From positions 434,001 through 498,000 of the forward strand of contig NC_007899.1 of NCBI RefSeq assembly GCF_000009945.1: 64,000 nt of DNA, given 5' to 3'. This DNA comes from Chlamydia felis Fe/C-56 (lineage in GTDB: Bacteria; Chlamydiota; Chlamydiia; Chlamydiales; Chlamydiaceae). The position numbers were made by a program, and so were the translations under genes. Below the pieces are notes generated by a model. It searched no databases. It saw nothing but the letters and a program-made list of their open reading frames with translations, and had not been told where the DNA came from. Numbering within the stretch: position 1 is the first letter of the stretch; each line of letters starts with the position of its first letter. Positions 32,591 through 41,983 of this stretch are shown piece by piece.

Positions 32591-34213
32591 TTATTTCTTT
32601 CTACTCTCCCACAGTAGGGTTAAAGGTCGCTGGTCAATCAGTTGTTCTTCGCTAAAGTATTGTAACGGTCCAGGGAAACAATAAAGGTCTTCCATTAAGC
32701 AAGTGTCACTTTGATTTAAAAGATACTGTACTTCTGCAGCATTGGGATTTACAGAATCTGTTTTAATTACAGGAGTATCCTCTCCTAGACGATGTTCTAG
32801 TTGCATCATTTTATATAGAGGAGTAGCCCCCCCAATCCATTCGTTATAGGGACGTGCAAGATTATTAATAGTCACCATATAGCCCGTTCGCTGTCTGACA
32901 ATGAAAAGCGCAGAAATAATCCCCAAGGCTAGTCCATAATTTGCATCAAAGTTGGAAGGAAATCCAGCCCGAGATTCATAACCAAAAAAGTGATTCACAG
33001 GTTGGAATTCCATTTGGGGTTCTATCTTCTGGATTTCCTTTTTTATTAGCGCCGCTAAAAGTTCTTCGGTGGCAATTTTAGATACACGAACATTTCCATA
33101 CGAATCTCTAGCAATGAGTAATTGACGAGCAATTTCTGTAGGTAGGGAGGAAAATGTCTTCAGAGACTCTGGAGAGAGTTTTTTATTAATAATATCCAAG
33201 TTCGGATTGTTATTTAAAAGTAGAACATTAAGTTCATTTATAAGTTTTTTTGTATCGAAAACATGTTCTAGCAAGCCTTCAGGAATGAGTATCGTGCTAT
33301 AATTTTTCCCCGACCTATAGCGGTTTACTAAACCTAAAGCGATATGCTCACTCAGTTTTTGTAGGGAAATCTTTCTCATGGCGATATGTTCGCTGATGAG
33401 GGTAACATTGGGTAGTGTTTGTAAACCGCATTCTAAAGTTGTGTAAGAAGCTCTTTGTCCCATGAGACGGACAAAATGGTGGTATTTCTTTATAGATAAA
33501 GTGTCTTTTTCTAAATTTCCGATCATTTCTGAATAAATACGACAGGATGTATGGAATCCTAAGGATGTTTCAATCCAGAAATTTTTAAGATCTCCATCAA
33601 TAGTTTTAGGAACACCTACAACAGGAATTTTGCAGTTATGCTTGAGGAAATATTCGGCGAGCATTGCTGTATCAGTGTTAGAGTCATTTCCTCCTATGAT
33701 GAGTAAGCCGTCAAGCTTTAGCTTTTTTACAGTAGCAAGAATCGTGCTTTTTTGTTCTTTGGTTTTGATTTTCTCTTTACTCGAAGAGAGCATGTCAAAT
33801 CCCCCGACATTGTAATAATCATAAATTACAGAAATATCGAGATCTTTATACAAACCACGAGTTAATCCTAAAGGACCTTGAATAAAACCATAGAGCTTTG
33901 TTTGGGGATTAAAAGCGCGTAAACCTTCAAATAGTCCTATGACTACGTTATGGCCTCCTGGGGCTTGTCCTCCAGAAAGTAAAACACCAATTTTCAATTG
34001 TTTTGATGGTGTAGCTTCTCCCGTTTCAATAATCACTTCAGGAATGCTACATAGATTAGGAATGTGTTCTTGAAGATCTTTGGGGATAGAAGGAGACTTT
34101 GTAGAGTCTACAATGTGTAGTGAGGTGATATTATTTAAGAAGCTTAGAGTTTCTGGGCGGTAATGCAAACGCTGTAATTCGAAGTAGCTTTTATTTACAG
34201 AGAGGAGTTCCAC
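32591..34213 (-). CDS. PFP-type 6-phosphofructokinase, second paralog (CT207-like)
   Basis: The 540-residue long-form phosphofructokinase resembles the plant/Entamoeba pyrophosphate-dependent group. The start is GTG 34213 with AGGGA upstream. Conserved elements: LLSGGQAPGGHNVVIGLFEG near residue 78, GVPKTIDGDLKNFWIETSLGF with the catalytic TIDxD and a lysine typical of PPi-type enzymes, MGQRASYTTLECGLQ, and FGYESRAGFPSNFDANYGLALG. The metal/phosphoryl site normally reading GGDD or GGDG is GGND here (IIGGNDSNTDTA), so the conserved first aspartate is asparagine. This could impair catalysis, raising the idea of a regulatory subunit for the paralog at 35156. It lies nine bases after a hydrolase gene. 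Confidence 0.88.
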   Translation of the reverse strand: MELLSVNKSYFELQRLHYRPETLSFLNNITSLHIVDSTKSPSIPKDLQEHIPNLCSIPEVIIETGEATPSKQLKIGVLLSGGQAPGGHNVVIGLFEGLRAFNPQTKLYGFIQGPLGLTRGLYKDLDISVIYDYYNVGGFDMLSSSKEKIKTKEQKSTILATVKKLKLDGLLIIGGNDSNTDTAMLAEYFLKHNCKIPVVGVPKTIDGDLKNFWIETSLGFHTSCRIYSEMIGNLEKDTLSIKKYHHFVRLMGQRASYTTLECGLQTLPNVTLISEHIAMRKISLQKLSEHIALGLVNRYRSGKNYSTILIPEGLLEHVFDTKKLINELNVLLLNNNPNLDIINKKLSPESLKTFSSLPTEIARQLLIARDSYGNVRVSKIATEELLAALIKKEIQKIEPQMEFQPVNHFFGYESRAGFPSNFDANYGLALGIISALFIVRQRTGYMVTINNLARPYNEWIGGATPLYKMMQLEHRLGEDTPVIKTDSVNPNAAEVQYLLNQSDTCLMEDLYCFPGPLQYFSEEQLIDQRPLTLLWESRKK

Positions 34214-34222
34214 GGGTGGTCC

Positions 34223-35032
34223 CTAGGGAATAAGTTGATGTTTTAACCATTGTACAAGTTCTGCAAACATAGAGCAAGACTGAGGAATATGATGGCCGGT
34301 ATTCGGATACGTACGTATCTCACAAGGATTGGGCCTGCAGCTCATAGCTTCAGAGAAGATTTTCTGATGGCGTAAAGATACCGTAGTATCCTCTGCTCCT
34401 TGCATATGGAGAATCGCTAGGGAATCAGAAAAATTGGGGATTTCTTTGGTAACGTCCATCTCAATAAATTGAGAACAGAAAGTTTTATTGACTGGCATGC
34501 CTGCGTAGAGAATATCTTCAGAGTATGGGTCATGGGCTATTATGTGATTAGAAGAGTTCACGGTTTCTTGTAACCATACAGCACCTTGAATTGTGGGTGC
34601 CCATACAGCTAGACTTTTGATATAATGCAAGGTAGGCATATTCAATAGAGCTAGTGTTGCTCCTAATGAAGAACCAAAAATAGCCATGCGGTTTGTATCG
34701 ATATTCTGTAGTCTATAGCCTTGGGATATAATTTCGTGAGCGCTAGTAATATAATCACTGAAAGAAAAATCATATAGGGAACCCTCTGCATCACCGTGCC
34801 CAGGAAGATCAACACGTAACACGGCTATGCCACATTCTGTCAATTTTTCAGCAAGTTGTACGTGAGTACGTCTAGAGCCGATTTTACTAGAGGCCAAGCC
34901 ATGAAGAGTAATAACTAAGGGATAGGGAGAAACTTGTACTGGCGTATGGAGGATGCCGAAGGTTTTAATATTATTCAGAATGTTAAATTCAATAATGTGG
35001 CGTTGTTCACGCTTGTGGCATGTAGTGCTCAT
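34223..35032 (-). CDS. Cytosolic alpha/beta hydrolase
   Basis: 269 residues without a signal peptide, unlike the related protein at 27390. Catalytic residues: serine in FGSSLGATLA (GxSxG), acid in HMQGAEDTTVSL, histidine in YPNTGHHIPQS; the HGLASSK oxyanion turn is near residue 44. It is wedged between the two phosphofructokinase genes in the same direction. That arrangement is shared with C. trachomatis (CT205-CT207), so it is probably one operon. The substrate is unknown. Confidence 0.82.
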   Translation of the reverse strand: MSTTCHKREQRHIIEFNILNNIKTFGILHTPVQVSPYPLVITLHGLASSKIGSRRTHVQLAEKLTECGIAVLRVDLPGHGDAEGSLYDFSFSDYITSAHEIISQGYRLQNIDTNRMAIFGSSLGATLALLNMPTLHYIKSLAVWAPTIQGAVWLQETVNSSNHIIAHDPYSEDILYAGMPVNKTFCSQFIEMDVTKEIPNFSDSLAILHMQGAEDTTVSLRHQKIFSEAMSCRPNPCEIRTYPNTGHHIPQSCSMFAELVQWLKHQLIP

Positions 35033-35155
35033 TCGGCTCTGAGTCTCTTCTGTTTATAGAGGGGGTTTTCATATTAATTTAATTTTTTAAAACGAATTCG
35101 TCGAGAACAAATTCCAGTTTTTTCCTTATACTCTCATGTAGGTGCGGATAGGAAC

Positions 35156-36868
35156 TTAATAATCGCAGTCAGGGATTTCCATACAGATAGAGCATCTTTT
35201 TTGCCATTCGTTATGATTGAGAAGAAGAGTTAGTGGAGGGAAATGATCGGAATGAGAGTCCGGTGGAGTATCAATTTGTAACGGTCCTAGATAGCGGTAA
35301 GAATCTTCAAGAGCCCAGATTTTTCTGTATAATTTAAACTTAAGAAAAGCAGGACTACTGATATCGACTAAACTCTTCTTGATTAGAGGTTTTATTGTTC
35401 CGTCTGATTTTTTCTTTGCAGTAAACATTTTTACGATAGGTATGGCACGTAACCGCCATTTATCTACTATATTGATAAGAGATTCGATCACTGTTAGATA
35501 GCCGTTACAACGGTTATACGTAAGTACTCCAGCACCGTATCCTAGAGCATAGCTGTAGGTATTATCAAATTTCGTCGGTAAACAGGATCTTCCCTCATAA
35601 CCTAAGAAATGAGAAACCGCGTTAAAGGGAACGTTTTTAAAGTGCTTCTTTAGGTGGTTGTCAACAAGATGTATGAGCAACTTATCTATGCTAATTTTAG
35701 AGACATAAACATTTCCGTGAGCATCTCGATCATAGAGCAGCTGATTAGCAATAGCTTCTGGGAAGCTCTTTAGCAATTTCTGAGATTCTTGAGATAGCAA
35801 AGAGAATTTATCCGAACTTTCGGGGATTCTTTCAATTTCTTTTACAAGATTATTAATCTCTGGGATGAATTCAATCATGCCCTCAGGAATCAGAATTATC
35901 CCGTAGTATTTTCCCATAGATGCTCTATCAGAAATTATCGAGCATATCTTGTGGATTATAGTTTTCAAAGGGACGTTCTTTTCTGCGATTTCTTCGCCTA
36001 TAAGGGTAATATTGGGATGTGTTTGTAGGGTGCACTCTAAAGCAATATGAGAAGCAGAACGTCCCATAAGTTTTATAAAATGGTAATGAGCTTTGCAAGA
36101 AAGAGTATCTCTTGAAATATTGCTAATGATTGATGAGTAAAATTTTGTAGCAGAATCAAATCCGAAAGTAAGGTCTAAAAATAGGTGTTGGAGATCCCCA
36201 TCAATAGTTTTGGGAACACCAAGAACACATGTTTTAGGATGATGTTGAGCAAAGTATTCTGCAAGGATAGCAGTTGCTGTATTCGAACCATCACCACCAA
36301 TAATTACCAAACCATCAAGATCCAAAGCTTGTACCGTTTTTAAACATGCTGCTTTATTTTCTTCGGTGATGATATTTGTTCTTCCTGTTCCTATGCAGTT
36401 GAATCCTCCAGAATTTCTAAAACATTCCATGAATTCTTCGGTAATTTCTATGGTATTGTTATTGAGAATGCCCTGACCATTATTGAGAAAACCTATTAAA
36501 GAACTATCGGGATGGACCTTTTTTAAGCTATGTAGAAGTCCCCAAATCACATTATGCCCTCCAGGAGCAGGACCTCCGGATAGCATAACGCCGACTTTTA
36601 ATGGTTGCGAAGACTTAGGAGATCCCGAAGTGAATTTTAGATAGGGACTATCGTAGGTTTTAGGAAAAAGCTTAGCGATATCGGCATCAAACTTAGGAGA
36701 AAAACGTTGGTCATTAATAGGAATTAAAGAAGGAAATTTTTGTAGTTCTCTAGGCAGGGTAGGCCTGTCAGGAATAACCACACCACGGAGATCACTAAAA
36801 TTTGGGTGCATAACAATTAATGGATACGGTTGTTTTCGTAGGTTAACTGTGTTTTTTTTTATCGACAA
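35156..36868 (-). CDS. pfkA: PFP-type 6-phosphofructokinase, first paralog (CT205-like)
   Basis: The 570-residue long-form enzyme phosphorylates fructose 6-phosphate in glycolysis. The TTG start at 36868 follows AAGG by eight bases. Motifs: MLSGGPAPGGHNVIWGLLH, VIIGGDGSNTATAILAEYF near residue 190, GVPKTIDGDLQHLFLDLTFGF with catalytic TIDxD, MGRSASHIALECTLQ, and LGYEGRSCLPTKFDNTYSYALG. The site equivalent to E. coli PfkA residues 103-104 reads D-G, as in ATP-dependent enzymes, while the lysine in PKTIDGD is of PPi type. Annotation as PPi-dependent is therefore uncertain and ATP use is possible. Its ribosome binding site lies inside the upstream terminator-like hairpin. Confidence 0.9.
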   Translation of the reverse strand: MSIKKNTVNLRKQPYPLIVMHPNFSDLRGVVIPDRPTLPRELQKFPSLIPINDQRFSPKFDADIAKLFPKTYDSPYLKFTSGSPKSSQPLKVGVMLSGGPAPGGHNVIWGLLHSLKKVHPDSSLIGFLNNGQGILNNNTIEITEEFMECFRNSGGFNCIGTGRTNIITEENKAACLKTVQALDLDGLVIIGGDGSNTATAILAEYFAQHHPKTCVLGVPKTIDGDLQHLFLDLTFGFDSATKFYSSIISNISRDTLSCKAHYHFIKLMGRSASHIALECTLQTHPNITLIGEEIAEKNVPLKTIIHKICSIISDRASMGKYYGIILIPEGMIEFIPEINNLVKEIERIPESSDKFSLLSQESQKLLKSFPEAIANQLLYDRDAHGNVYVSKISIDKLLIHLVDNHLKKHFKNVPFNAVSHFLGYEGRSCLPTKFDNTYSYALGYGAGVLTYNRCNGYLTVIESLINIVDKWRLRAIPIVKMFTAKKKSDGTIKPLIKKSLVDISSPAFLKFKLYRKIWALEDSYRYLGPLQIDTPPDSHSDHFPPLTLLLNHNEWQKRCSICMEIPDCDY

Positions 36869-36873
36869 TGAGA

Positions 36874-36895
36874 AAACCTTCTTTTCAGAAGGTTT
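36874..36895 (-). terminator. Hairpin between the translocator gene and pfkA
   Basis: AAACCTTC (36874-36881) and GAAGGTTT (36888-36895) are perfect 8-bp arms with a six-base loop. On the minus strand the stem is followed by TCTC, so the T tract is weak. The AAGG in the 3' arm is also the best ribosome binding site for the pfkA TTG start. The element may be a weak terminator or a translational hairpin. Confidence 0.5.
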
Positions 36896-36921
36896 ATTTC
36901 ATGTTCATTGCTATCAGAGGC

Positions 36922-38334
36922 TTAGATGAGACCGAGAAGTTTCCACCACAAGCTGCCAATACCTACCCAAATGACAATATTGATAACACTTAGAATAAAA
37001 CCAGACCTCCACCATTCTTTCACCGAAACGAGTTGTGACCCAAAATAAAGAGGAGCAGGTCCTGATCCATAATGAGTAAGCCCTCCGAATAGGTTGCTTG
37101 AAAAAGCAAGCACTAAGCAGGCAAAAATAGGGTTGGTTCCTAATGATATAGATACCGCTAGGAATACGGGGAACATGGCCCCGATATGTGCTGTGTTACT
37201 TGCGAATAGGTAGTGAGAATAAAAGTACATGAGGAAGAGTATGGGAAAACCTACTTTCCAAGATAATCCTGATACTGCCGCAGCTACAGAATCACCAACT
37301 AGGGGAATAAACCCGAGTTGATTAAGGAAGGACGCCATCATAATAAGAGCGCCGAACCAAATAAAGGTCTCCCAGGCAGTTGTGTTTGCCATAACATCTT
37401 TATGCCAATCTAAAATATTTGTCAGGATAAGTAAAGACAAGCCGATTAAAGCTGCTGTTGTTGCAGATATCCGAAGTAAGTCTCCAAATGTCCATAAGAC
37501 TACTAGGAGAATGAAAATCATTAGGATGATCCTTTCACCCTTTTTCAAAGGTCCCATCTCTTTGAGACGTAATTTTGCTGTGCGAATAGCTTCTTCACAA
37601 GATGTAATTGTAGGTGGGTACAGTTTATAGAGAACTATAGGCATGAGTACCAAACTAAGCAGCCCTGGAAATACCGCAGCCTTTGCCCATGTTGCCCATG
37701 TTAATGCTACGCCTGCGTTACTTGCTAAAGCTGCTAGTAAGGGGTTCCCCGCCATAGCTGTGAGAAACATAGCGCTAGTAATTACAGAACTTTGATACGC
37801 CACTTTAATTAAGAAAGACCCGATAAGGCTTTCTGTTCCTTTTTCTGCAGAGCTTCCAAAAGATTCTGACAAGCCCATAACTACAGGATAGAGAATTCCT
37901 CCAGATCGTGCTGTAACACTAGGAATAGCTGGGGATAATAGACAGTCTGTAATTACCAGACCGTAGCTTAATCCTAAGGGGTTTTTCCCTAGGATGCTTA
38001 CGAAAAAATAAGCAACGCGTTCTCCGAGGCCTGTTTTGATAATCCCTTTTGCTATGGAAAAAGACAAGAAGACTAGCCAGGCAATAGGATCATGGAATCC
38101 TGATAGACCTTGCTCTAAAGTTAATGTTCGTGTGAGTAGTAATGTAGAGATCCCGATAATGACTATGGCTCCCATAGGCACCGGTTGTAGGATAATGCCT
38201 AAAATTGTCGTTGTGAATACCGCGAATAGATGCCAAGCATTAGGATTTATCGCTTCCGGGTGAGGACAAAACCATATGCCTAAGAGTGAAAAAGTGAGGA
38301 ATAAAAGAGATAGGAAACGTTTTTGTTTATTCAC
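36922..38334 (-). CDS. ybhI: Dicarboxylate (2-oxoglutarate/malate-type) translocator, DASS family
   Basis: 470-residue inner-membrane transporter with about 12 hydrophobic helices. It resembles plastid SODiT1/YbhI-type antiporters. Recognisable elements: FHDPIAWLVFLSFSIAKGIIKTGLGERVAYFFV, LLSPAIPSVTARSGGILYPVV, and the C-terminal SSNLFGGLTHYGSGPAPLYFGSQLVSVKEWWRSGF. Chlamydia has an incomplete TCA cycle, and such a carrier would import host dicarboxylates. The GTG start at 38334 follows GAGG by six bases. Confidence 0.92.
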   Translation of the reverse strand: MNKQKRFLSLLFLTFSLLGIWFCPHPEAINPNAWHLFAVFTTTILGIILQPVPMGAIVIIGISTLLLTRTLTLEQGLSGFHDPIAWLVFLSFSIAKGIIKTGLGERVAYFFVSILGKNPLGLSYGLVITDCLLSPAIPSVTARSGGILYPVVMGLSESFGSSAEKGTESLIGSFLIKVAYQSSVITSAMFLTAMAGNPLLAALASNAGVALTWATWAKAAVFPGLLSLVLMPIVLYKLYPPTITSCEEAIRTAKLRLKEMGPLKKGERIILMIFILLVVLWTFGDLLRISATTAALIGLSLLILTNILDWHKDVMANTTAWETFIWFGALIMMASFLNQLGFIPLVGDSVAAAVSGLSWKVGFPILFLMYFYSHYLFASNTAHIGAMFPVFLAVSISLGTNPIFACLVLAFSSNLFGGLTHYGSGPAPLYFGSQLVSVKEWWRSGFILSVINIVIWVGIGSLWWKLLGLI

Positions 38335-38379
38335 TTAGGACCTCTTTGCGTTACGGTCTGTTGGACAATCCCAAGAGGG

Positions 38380-39135
38380 TTAGGGCTCTATTGGAAAGTC
38401 TTCGAGCCATTTTTCCATTTCTTCTAGGGTGTCGTTGATGAGTTCTGGTGAAAACAGAAGTTCTTGAAGGCAGGACTCAACAGTTTCTTCATTTATGATA
38501 TTTGTTACGTCTTCCATGCTTATAAAGGTTACATCTACTAGACCAGCGTTAAATGCCTTGCTAATCGGATAGAATAATTCTCCAGGATATAATGCACATA
38601 TGGCAGCTATGAGACTATCCCAAGCAAAAGAAGGACTTTTTTCTAATCTATAGTTTAGCAGTTCTCCAAAATAACGGATAGTTGCGTCTCTAGAGATTTT
38701 TTTTATTCCTACAAGATGCACAAGGCTAGAAATCCCTGCAGCTTTTACGTAGGGGTTAATTCCCGGGGACTCTATGAGATCCTTAATTAACGAGTCATCG
38801 TCACATACGCTAGCTAGAATTCTTGAAAGATCTTCGGTAAGAACATCACCAGCAATAGCATGTGGCGTATCGCCTGTATGGGAAAAGAGCTTTATAATAA
38901 GGGGAAGAGCTCGAGTTTCTCGGAACTGCGCTAGTAAATACATTGCGTAGAGGTGCCCTTGATAACTGCCGTCATTGATTAATTCGGGAACGCGTTCCGT
39001 AGCATCTTCAAGAATTTGAAGTAAGTAAGGAGTGATTTGCGTATGTTTGACAATAGCAGCTTCTATAGCTTCTCTGGGAAGAATCCCTTCGTCGTAAGCG
39101 AGGTCTTCCAAGATATGAGAAATTTCCATCGTCAA
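38380..39135 (-). CDS. DUF1186-like HEAT-type protein (CT203-like)
   Basis: 251 residues if a TTG at 39135 (five bases after GGAG) is used, 249 from the ATG at 39129. All-helical and acidic, with leucine-rich repeats reminiscent of HEAT units ([26 protein letters not shown]). No signal peptide or membrane segment. It matches in order and length the conserved gene next to the dicarboxylate translocator in Chlamydia, placed in DUF1186 from memory. Function unknown. A gap of about 286 bases separates it from oppF. Confidence 0.75.
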   Translation of the reverse strand: MTMEISHILEDLAYDEGILPREAIEAAIVKHTQITPYLLQILEDATERVPELINDGSYQGHLYAMYLLAQFRETRALPLIIKLFSHTGDTPHAIAGDVLTEDLSRILASVCDDDSLIKDLIESPGINPYVKAAGISSLVHLVGIKKISRDATIRYFGELLNYRLEKSPSFAWDSLIAAICALYPGELFYPISKAFNAGLVDVTFISMEDVTNIINEETVESCLQELLFSPELINDTLEEMEKWLEDFPIEP

Positions 39136-39421
39136 TGACGCTCCATTTCAACGGCTGTTAGTTTGGTTCGTAGCATGCTCAACTTCTTCCTGTCAATGAT
39201 TTACACATAATGCCTAAAGCACTTAACAGCCATTTTTGTATGCTGTTGAGAACCGGTTCTTTAGGTGTGTATGTGGTCGTATTTGTTTTTACAATTGTTG
39301 CTTTACAAGCACGTGGTTTAAGACAAATGTAAGATGAGTACGCACCGCAGTATACATAACTCTTCACATACTACAAAGAACTTTAGGTCTTTGGTTTGAG
39401 TCTAAAGTAGTTTTGTTTAGG

Positions 39422-40207
39422 TTAAACAAGAGCTTTCTCTTGAGGAACATAAGTTTGGTGAAGTTCAGTATCTTCTAGGGAAAATATCGGTATAGCATCG
39501 AGTAACTCTTGGGTTTTTTCATGTTTAGGATTCAGGAAGATTTGTTCTCTAGGAGCACATTCTACCAGAGATCCTTTATCCATAACGGCAATGGTATCTG
39601 CAATATAGTAGGCTGCAGACATGTCGTGGGTAATAAAGAGAAGAGTGCTTTCACATTGCTGTTTTATTGTTTGAAAAAGCTCTAAGATGAGTGATTGGTT
39701 GAGAGTATCTAGAGCTGATATCGGTTCATCACAAATAATAAGATCGGGTTCACATACTAAAGCTTTTGCAATTGCCACACGTTGTTTTTGTCCCCCACTA
39801 AGTTTATGAGGTTTTAACTGTAGTATTGATAATGGTAGGTTAACAAGCTGTAAAACACGGTGGATTTTTTCTTTTTGTTTTTCTTTAGAGTAAGTTCCTA
39901 TGATATGCAAAGGTTCTAAAATGAGATCTTTGACACACATTGTAGGATTTAGACTTGAATGCACATCCTGCCAAACAATTTGCACTGTTTTTGCTTTTGG
40001 TTTTTTAGGATCAACATGAAAAGTAATCGAGCCTTGATCGTGTTTCATTAATCCTAGAATTGCCAGAGCCAATGAAGACTTTCCTGATCCACTTGCACCA
40101 ACGATTGTCAGACATTCTCCCTTTTTCAATTGTAGGCTAACGTCATTGAGAATGACTTGCTTCCTAATTGAAATGGATAGGTTATTTATAGTGATTAAAT
40201 TAGTCAT
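39422..40207 (-). CDS. oppF: Oligopeptide ABC transporter ATP-binding protein OppF
   Basis: 261-residue ATPase of the peptide importer. Walker A GASGSGKSSLALAILG near residue 37, Q-loop IVWQDVHSSLNPTMCV, signature LSGGQKQRVAIAKALV, Walker B LIICDEPISALD, and TLLFITHDMSAA. It is shorter than the usual 320-330 residues of OppF and lacks the C-terminal iron-sulfur-type cysteine extension seen in many OppD/F proteins. The ATG overlaps the oppD stop by eight bases. Confidence 0.92.
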   Translation of the reverse strand: MTNLITINNLSISIRKQVILNDVSLQLKKGECLTIVGASGSGKSSLALAILGLMKHDQGSITFHVDPKKPKAKTVQIVWQDVHSSLNPTMCVKDLILEPLHIIGTYSKEKQKEKIHRVLQLVNLPLSILQLKPHKLSGGQKQRVAIAKALVCEPDLIICDEPISALDTLNQSLILELFQTIKQQCESTLLFITHDMSAAYYIADTIAVMDKGSLVECAPREQIFLNPKHEKTQELLDAIPIFSLEDTELHQTYVPQEKALV

Positions 40208-41066
40208 GAATTGTCTGTAGGGTATCTGTATTTCTTAAAGTTTCAAGTTTCGCTTTTAAAATAGGCGATGAGGAAGCTGTTAAAGGAATTTTCGATACGG
40301 CTTTAAGAAGACGTTTTGTATAGGGGTGTTGTGGAGAGGAGAAAATGTTTTTGACACTTCCAGTTTCTACAAGTTGACCGTCTTTGATAATTGCAATATC
40401 GTCACAAAGCTCCGAGACTAGTGCCAGATTATGGGTCACCAACAACATTGCTGTGTTGTTTTCTTTATGCACTTTACGCAGTATGCGCAGGACCTGCGCT
40501 TGGGATACAGAATCCAACGCTGTTGTCGGCTCATCGGCAAGAATAAGCTCTGGTGAACTTGCTAGGGATATGGCAATGACAGTTCTTTGTCGCATGCCTC
40601 CACTTAATTCAAAAGGATAGAGATGAAAACACCGTTCAGGATTGGGTATGCGTACGCTTGTGAGTAGTTCTAGAGCTCTTGTATAGGCTTCTTTTTTTGT
40701 TATAGCATTATGTTGTCGTATGGTTTCTACAATTTGCGCTCCTATACGCATAGATGGCGTAAGAGATCCCATAGCATTTTGCAAGACTGTAGCGATTTTC
40801 CTTCCTCGGATTTTTTGGAAGTTTTTATACGACATGGTTTTCAAGTCTTTATCTTCAAAGAAGATATTTCCTTCTAGGATTTCGCAATTATCTGAAAGAA
40901 AGCCGAGAATTGCCTTGGTAATTGTTGTCTTCCCCGAACCATTCTCTCCAACTAAAGCTAGGCTATGCTGTTTTTTAATTGTGAGGCTAAGATTGTTTAT
41001 GAGCAATTTTCGAGGGTTTTTGGACGCTATGGTGAGATTTTGTATATTCAGCAGGGTATTAGGCAT
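40200..41066 (-). CDS. oppD: Oligopeptide ABC transporter ATP-binding protein OppD
   Basis: 288-residue ATPase partner of OppF. Walker A GENGSGKTTITKAILG near residue 39, Q-loop VLQNAMGSLTPSMRIG, signature LSGGMRQRTVIAISLA, Walker B LILADEPTTALD, and LLVTHNLALVSELCD. The C-terminal region ends QHPYTKRLLKAVSKIPL, the beginning of the usual oligopeptide-transporter extension. It overlaps oppC and oppF by eight bases each, showing a tightly coupled operon. Confidence 0.92.
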   Translation of the reverse strand: MPNTLLNIQNLTIASKNPRKLLINNLSLTIKKQHSLALVGENGSGKTTITKAILGFLSDNCEILEGNIFFEDKDLKTMSYKNFQKIRGRKIATVLQNAMGSLTPSMRIGAQIVETIRQHNAITKKEAYTRALELLTSVRIPNPERCFHLYPFELSGGMRQRTVIAISLASSPELILADEPTTALDSVSQAQVLRILRKVHKENNTAMLLVTHNLALVSELCDDIAIIKDGQLVETGSVKNIFSSPQHPYTKRLLKAVSKIPLTASSSPILKAKLETLRNTDTLQTIHD

Positions 41067-41925
41067 GAGCGTTTTCCTCTATGAATAGGGCCTTTGCTCC
41101 CTCTCCGATAAGGTTAAAGCTGATCGAGAGCGTAATCATGAAAAATGAAGGAATAAAAAATAGCCAAGGATAGTAGTCGATGGCATTGATACCTTCTTTT
41201 ACCAATGTTCCTAGGCTAGCTTGTGGAGGCTGAATTCCTAAACCTAGAAAGCTAATAAACGCTTCTGTATATATAGCTCCGGGAATGGTAAAAATTAACG
41301 TGGAAATAATTGGAGTAAGTGTATTGGGAAGAAGATGTTTCCTTAGAATATGAAATGTGGAGGCGTTCATAGTCTTGGCGGAAAGTACAAATTCCTTATT
41401 TTCTAAAAGTAAAAATTGCCCGTAGATAATTCTTGCTATAGGTATCCATCCTGTAAGTGTCATGGCAAGAATCAGAGGAAGAATCCCATGGTCGAAGATA
41501 ACAAGAAGAAGAATGATTACAGGAATTCTCGGAATTGAAAATAGGATTTCTGTAATGCGCATCATAAGGAAGGCAACTTTTTTCCCTGCAGATAAGGCTA
41601 CTGTGGACCAAAGCAATCCTACGAAAACATCTATGAGAGTTGCTGTTACTGCGATAAGAAGCGACAAGCGAATACCTTGAGTCGTTCGCGCTAACATGCA
41701 ACGTCCTAAAGCATCTGTTCCGAAAGGAAATTTTCTTCCTGGTTGAGTTAGGGTATGTTCTAAGGATGTTTGTTCGTAATTAGGATAGAGTAATGGAAGA
41801 AGAATAGCTCCTAAGATTAAAATTCCAAGTATAGAAACTCCTACCATAAACATGGTATTTCCTTTCATACGTTGCCAAAGAGAGGGATAAGAAGATTTTA
41901 AAGGAATATCCATGAAGTTTGTCAA
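41059..41925 (-). CDS. oppC: Oligopeptide ABC transporter permease OppC
   Basis: 288 residues from a TTG at 41925; ATG 41913 is an alternative start. N-terminal helix (FMVGVSILGILILGAILLPLLYP), the family's GTDALGRCMLART loop, several further helices, and the EAA-type loop (AKTMNASTFHILRKHLLPNTLTPI) that contacts the ATPases. EAFISFLGLGIQPPQASLGTLVKEG is a typical OppC/DppC C-terminal signature. Partners are OppB, OppD and OppF. Confidence 0.92.
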   Translation of the reverse strand: MTNFMDIPLKSSYPSLWQRMKGNTMFMVGVSILGILILGAILLPLLYPNYEQTSLEHTLTQPGRKFPFGTDALGRCMLARTTQGIRLSLLIAVTATLIDVFVGLLWSTVALSAGKKVAFLMMRITEILFSIPRIPVIILLLVIFDHGILPLILAMTLTGWIPIARIIYGQFLLLENKEFVLSAKTMNASTFHILRKHLLPNTLTPIISTLIFTIPGAIYTEAFISFLGLGIQPPQASLGTLVKEGINAIDYYPWLFFIPSFFMITLSISFNLIGEGAKALFIEENAHA

Positions 41926-41983
41926 TTGTCCTGTTTGTTTCTTTTAATTCTGTTTATTCGTCACCCAAATTCGATAGATTGCG

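Noticed and set aside
39179-39367. 62-codon frame with a GTG start between oppF and the DUF1186-like gene
   Set aside because: No ribosome binding site, no recognisable domain, odd cysteine-rich composition, and not expected at this locus in Chlamydia. Probably chance.
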